A stretch of DNA of 24,299 nucleotides from CAZQRW01 sp964596115 (GTDB lineage: Bacteria > Hydrothermota > UBA3072 > B12-G15), in NCBI GenBank assembly GCA_964596115.1, contig CAZQRW010000029.1:1-24299 (forward strand), given 5' to 3'. Made by a program: the position numbers and the translations under genes. Shown piece after piece: positions 21,779-24,299 of the stretch. Numbering within the stretch: position 1 is the first letter of the stretch; each line of letters opens with the position of its first letter. The notes below the pieces were generated by a model, which did not search any database, was not told the origin of the DNA, and saw only the letters and a program-made list of their open reading frames with translations.

Positions 21779-23814
21779 GTAATAAAAGAAAAGGGAAAAA
21801 AATGAGGTATCAACCCGACAGGAATGGGGTTCTGCAATTTTTCAAAAAAAACAAGAGTGATTTAATAAGTGCAAAAAATGTTGTGAGGGTAATGGGAAGA
21901 AATGCGGGGGACATAATAAAGGAACTTGTAGGAGAAGGAAGACTAATAAAAGTAGGCAAAAGATATATGCTTCCCGAGAGGGCAGGAGTTGTCAAGGGAA
22001 AATTCGATGGTAAGGTTGAGGGCTATGGTTTCATTATACCTGAAGACGGATCACAGGATATTTTTATACCTCCGGGGAGTACATTTGTTGCGTTGAACGG
22101 AGACATTGTTTTAGCTGTAAAGACAAAAAAAAGGAGAGGAAAGTGGGAAGGTAAAATTATCAGGGTAATAAAAAGGGCAAAGAAAAGGTTTGCAGGCAAA
22201 ATCATAAATGAGGATGGAATCCTTTATCTGAAACCCGTTGATAAGCATATTCCTTATTTCTTTTTTATTGTCAATGATAAAAAAAGAAAAGAAAGGCCTG
22301 GCGATTTTGTAGTCGCTGAGATGTTTGAATGGAAGAATCCAAATGTTTCTCCGTCCTGCAAGGTTATAAAAAAAGTTGGGAAAAAAGAAGTAGAAACTAT
22401 GCTTATAGAGGAAGAATTTGGACTTAAAGAAGGATTCAGTAATTCTATAAAGAATGAGGTGCTAAACATTCAAATTTTGTTAGATAAGGAGAGGAAGGAT
22501 TTTGTTAAACAATATGCAGTTACTATAGACCCGGAGGACGCAAAGGATTTTGATGATGCAGTGGCTATTGAGAAAAAAAATGGTTTTTTTTATCTTTATG
22601 TCCATATTGCCGATGTATCTGCCTATGTAAGAAAAAATAGTTTGACTGATAGAGAGGCTGAAAAGAGGGGATGTTCAGTATATCTTCCTCATAGAACGTA
22701 TTTTATGCTTCCCCAGGAGTTAACAAAAAATATTAGTCTTACAGAGGGAAATAAAAAACCTGTCTATTCTGTTATAGCAAAGATAAATTCTGAGGGTGAA
22801 GTAGTAGACTACATTATCCAGAGAGGATTAATAGTAAATAAAAAGAGGTTGAGTTATAAATCTGCTGAGGAAATTTTGGAGAGTGGTAACGGTAAAGATC
22901 TCAGCACCTCACTAAGAACGATGAAAGAGCTTGCAGATATTTTAACTGCAAAAAAAGCGCACCTTGGCAGAATCGATTTCAAAGTCCCCGAGGTAGAGGT
23001 TAAGGTAGAGGATGATAAAGTTTTAAGTATAAGTCCAACAATTAGACTTCCTACCCACAGGATAATTGAGGAATTTATGATTCTTGCCAATGAACTTGTA
23101 GCAGAAAATATATACAATAGTAAAAGATCTGGAATTTATAGGGTGCATGAGGAACCAGATGATGTAAAACTTATGGAATTTAAAAAATTTGCATATTCAC
23201 TGGGTTATAAGCTTAAAGGTCTGAGCAGGAAAGATATTCAGAGATTCCTCCTGGATGTTGAGGGTGAGCCGTTTGAAAGAATCCTTAACTATGAACTCCT
23301 GAGATGCATGAAGCGAGCAAGGTATGTTGCCATTCCGGAGCCTCATTTTGGTCTGGCATCAAAGCTTTATACGCATTTCACATCTCCCATAAGGAGATAC
23401 CCCGATCTTGTGGTGCACAGAATTCTTTCAGGAGAAAACTATAGTATAGACGAGTTGAGAAAAATTGCCGATCATTCCACGGAGATGGAGTGGAAATCTG
23501 ATGAGGCAGAAAGAAAAGCAATAGAAATGTTTACCCTGAAATTCTTGCAGGATCACAAGGAGGAGGAGTTTATAGGTCTTATAAGAGATGTGGCTGCAAG
23601 TGGTTTATTTGTTGAATTAGAGGATTTTCTTATATCCGGTTTTTTGCCTGTCTCTCTTCTACCCGATGAAGATTATATGTTCAGAGGAAAAGAACTTTTG
23701 GGGCAGAGACATAGATTTTTTGCAGGTGAAAGGATCGCTGTAAGTGTACAAGATATAGAGCCTTTAACTGGCAATCTCACACTTCGATACATTGGAAAGG
23801 TCGTAAGAAAGTAA
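21775..23814 (+). CDS. rnr: Ribonuclease R
   Basis: A 679-residue 3'-5' exoribonuclease of the RNase II/R family. Order: N-terminal winged-helix-like part (about 12-66), cold-shock domain with GKVEGYGFIIPEDGSQDIFIPP (79-100), a second OB domain, the RNB catalytic domain with IDPEDAKDFDDAV (251-263; D252, D258, D260, D261 match the RNase II catalytic aspartates), YTHFTSPIRRYPDLVVHR, and a C-terminal S1 domain with SGLFVELED. GTG 21775 overlaps the dapH stop. The in-frame ATG at 21802 (MRYQPD) with AAAGGGA upstream is an alternative start that removes only a basic leader. Role: decay of structured RNAs and rRNA quality control. Confidence 0.95.
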   Translation: MSNKRKGKKMRYQPDRNGVLQFFKKNKSDLISAKNVVRVMGRNAGDIIKELVGEGRLIKVGKRYMLPERAGVVKGKFDGKVEGYGFIIPEDGSQDIFIPPGSTFVALNGDIVLAVKTKKRRGKWEGKIIRVIKRAKKRFAGKIINEDGILYLKPVDKHIPYFFFIVNDKKRKERPGDFVVAEMFEWKNPNVSPSCKVIKKVGKKEVETMLIEEEFGLKEGFSNSIKNEVLNIQILLDKERKDFVKQYAVTIDPEDAKDFDDAVAIEKKNGFFYLYVHIADVSAYVRKNSLTDREAEKRGCSVYLPHRTYFMLPQELTKNISLTEGNKKPVYSVIAKINSEGEVVDYIIQRGLIVNKKRLSYKSAEEILESGNGKDLSTSLRTMKELADILTAKKAHLGRIDFKVPEVEVKVEDDKVLSISPTIRLPTHRIIEEFMILANELVAENIYNSKRSGIYRVHEEPDDVKLMEFKKFAYSLGYKLKGLSRKDIQRFLLDVEGEPFERILNYELLRCMKRARYVAIPEPHFGLASKLYTHFTSPIRRYPDLVVHRILSGENYSIDELRKIADHSTEMEWKSDEAERKAIEMFTLKFLQDHKEEEFIGLIRDVAASGLFVELEDFLISGFLPVSLLPDEDYMFRGKELLGQRHRFFAGERIAVSVQDIEPLTGNLTLRYIGKVVRK

Positions 23815-24061
23815 AATACAAATTTTGTTTAGTTAGAATCTGCTACAATTTCAATAATCATCAATAATTAAAAATTAAGGGGCGTGTCACAACAACCATA
23901 CCCATAAACTTGCTAAAAGCAACGACAGGGTAGCAGGATTAAAACGGTCATCGCCTGCCTTTCGCCTACGTGACACACCCCTCAAGTATAATATAATCAA
24001 TTATCCTCATTTGTAAAGGGCTCGATTTGCCTCATTAAAAATCAACACAAAAATAGTAAAA
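23815..24061. other. Gene-free stretch after rnr
   Basis: Apart from the 103-bp inverted-repeat element, this stretch is AT-rich with no credible ORF, tRNA or strong terminator. TGTAAAGGGCTCGATTTGCC at about 24011-24030 might be the left end of the broken IS, but no partner end is present to prove it. Confidence 0.4.
23879..23981. mobile_element. 103-bp element with 12-bp terminal inverted repeats (MITE-like)
   Basis: GGGGCGTGTCAC (23879-23890) and GTGACACACCCC (23970-23981) are inverted with one mismatch. Inside are further pairs: TTGC/GCAA at 23910-23922, GCAGG (23933-23937) with CCTGC (23954-23958), and GTAG with CTAC. Read on the minus strand the interior is coding-like, giving RRKAGDDRFNPATLSLLLAS and ending WVWLL then TGA at the repeat. 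This suggests the 3' end of a deleted transposase gene between the original ends. A structured RNA is the alternative. Confidence 0.5.
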
Positions 24062-24085
24062 TATACCTCCAGAAAAGGAGGTATA
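24062..24085. promoter_or_regulatory. Hairpin sequestering the ribosome binding site of the transposase remnant
   Basis: TATACCTCC (24062-24070) pairs perfectly with GGAGGTATA (24077-24085) around AGAAAA, hiding the SD one nucleotide before ATG 24087. Such hairpins are known as translation brakes ahead of transposase genes. Confidence 0.55.
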
Positions 24086-24086
24086 A

Positions 24087-24275
24087 ATGGGGTTAAAGAT
24101 GAGTGAGAGAAAGGCAATTACGAAGGAAGTAGCGAGTAGGTATAAGGAAGCGAAGATGGGAAGACGAAGCATGAAGAATGAAGAAGGAATAATGGAAGAA
24201 CACCCGCCCTTAATCCCTCCCATCAAGGGAGGGAAACTTTCTCCCCATCTCTCCCCCTCAAAAGAAAGAAAATAA
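24087..24275 (+). pseudogene. Truncated transposase N-terminus
   Basis: The first 23 codons, MGLKMSERKAITKEVASRYKEAK, look like the start of an integrase-core IS transposase whose members begin MSERKAITKxVAxRY. After that the frame runs into unrelated low-complexity purine-rich DNA and then a palindromic intergenic repeat read as PPLIPPIKGGK. No catalytic DDE domain follows, so only the 5' end of an IS is left. Family assignment is from memory of the N-terminal motif. Confidence 0.5.
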
Positions 24276-24299
24276 CCTCCTCGCCCTTGAAGGGAGAGG
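24215..24299. repeat. Short GC-rich palindromic intergenic repeats
   Basis: CCCTCCC-ATCAA-GGGAGGG (24215-24233) is followed, 50 nt on, by a variant, CTCGCCCTTGAAGGGAGAGG (24280-24299), that runs to the window end. Translated they give the LIPPIKGGK-type peptide often seen in false ORFs of bacterial genomes. Probably a dispersed palindromic repeat family. Confidence 0.5.

Noticed and set aside
24181..24299. CRISPR array
   Set aside because: The palindromic units are too few, unequal and without regular spacers.

Overview
An AT-rich bacterial window. The lpt genes (LPS export) show that the host is a diderm bacterium. The gene mix (DapH lysine route, an Mbx-type energy complex, sigma-54, GH63 and DUF4015 enzymes) suggests an anaerobic, uncultured-phylum bacterium. 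I would guess a WOR-3/Stahlbacteria-like or Thermotogota-neighbouring lineage, but the sequence does not settle this.

Layout. (1) 1-475: the tail of an unknown gene, a small two-helix membrane protein interrupted by an in-frame TAA, and a hairpin shaped like a tRNA acceptor/T-arm minihelix. (2) 476-2349, minus strand: a lipoprotein followed by a GH63-type glycosidase. (3) 2350-2691: a regulatory region with divergent promoters and a perfect palindrome. (4) 2692-13197: the centrepiece, a 13-gene, mostly end-overlapping operon preceded by a 47-codon leader-like ORF. It encodes an Mrp-type ion-translocation module (E, F, G, D, fused E/F=MrpB, C, two large antiporter-like subunits) followed by complex-I/group-4-hydrogenase-like NuoH, B, C and D subunits. 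It ends in a 588-residue subunit that joins a NuoI-type 2[4Fe-4S] ferredoxin to a complete GltD/NfnL-type FAD and NAD(P)H oxidoreductase. The gene order matches what I know of archaeal mbx (mbs): A B C D F G H H' M J K L N. The catalytic subunit lacks the complete NiFe cysteine set, so this is not a hydrogenase. (5) 13284-14000, minus strand: a zinc phospholipase C/HET-C-like gene with a start problem and a stop-removing tandem duplication. (6) 14141-20938: DUF4015, tatD, rsmA, a DUF123 nuclease-like gene, lptC, lptA, lptB, rpoN and a small membrane protein, tightly packed. (7) 21080-23814: dapH and rnr. (8) 23815-24299: a 103-bp element with terminal inverted repeats, a decayed transposase start and small GC-rich palindromes.

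How it works together. The operon in (4) predicts a membrane complex that moves electrons between NAD(P)H and/or ferredoxin and an unknown acceptor site between the NuoB- and NuoD-like subunits, coupled to H+ or Na+ translocation through the Mrp module. Whether it runs as an ion-pumping ferredoxin:NADP oxidoreductase or an NAD(P)H-linked sulfur-reducing complex cannot be read from sequence. Region (6) couples rRNA maturation with outer-membrane LPS transport and sigma-54. Several genes (2349 minus, 14141 plus, 17037 plus) have a -10 box only 5-6 nt before the ATG and no Shine-Dalgarno, suggesting leaderless transcripts next to SD-led ones.
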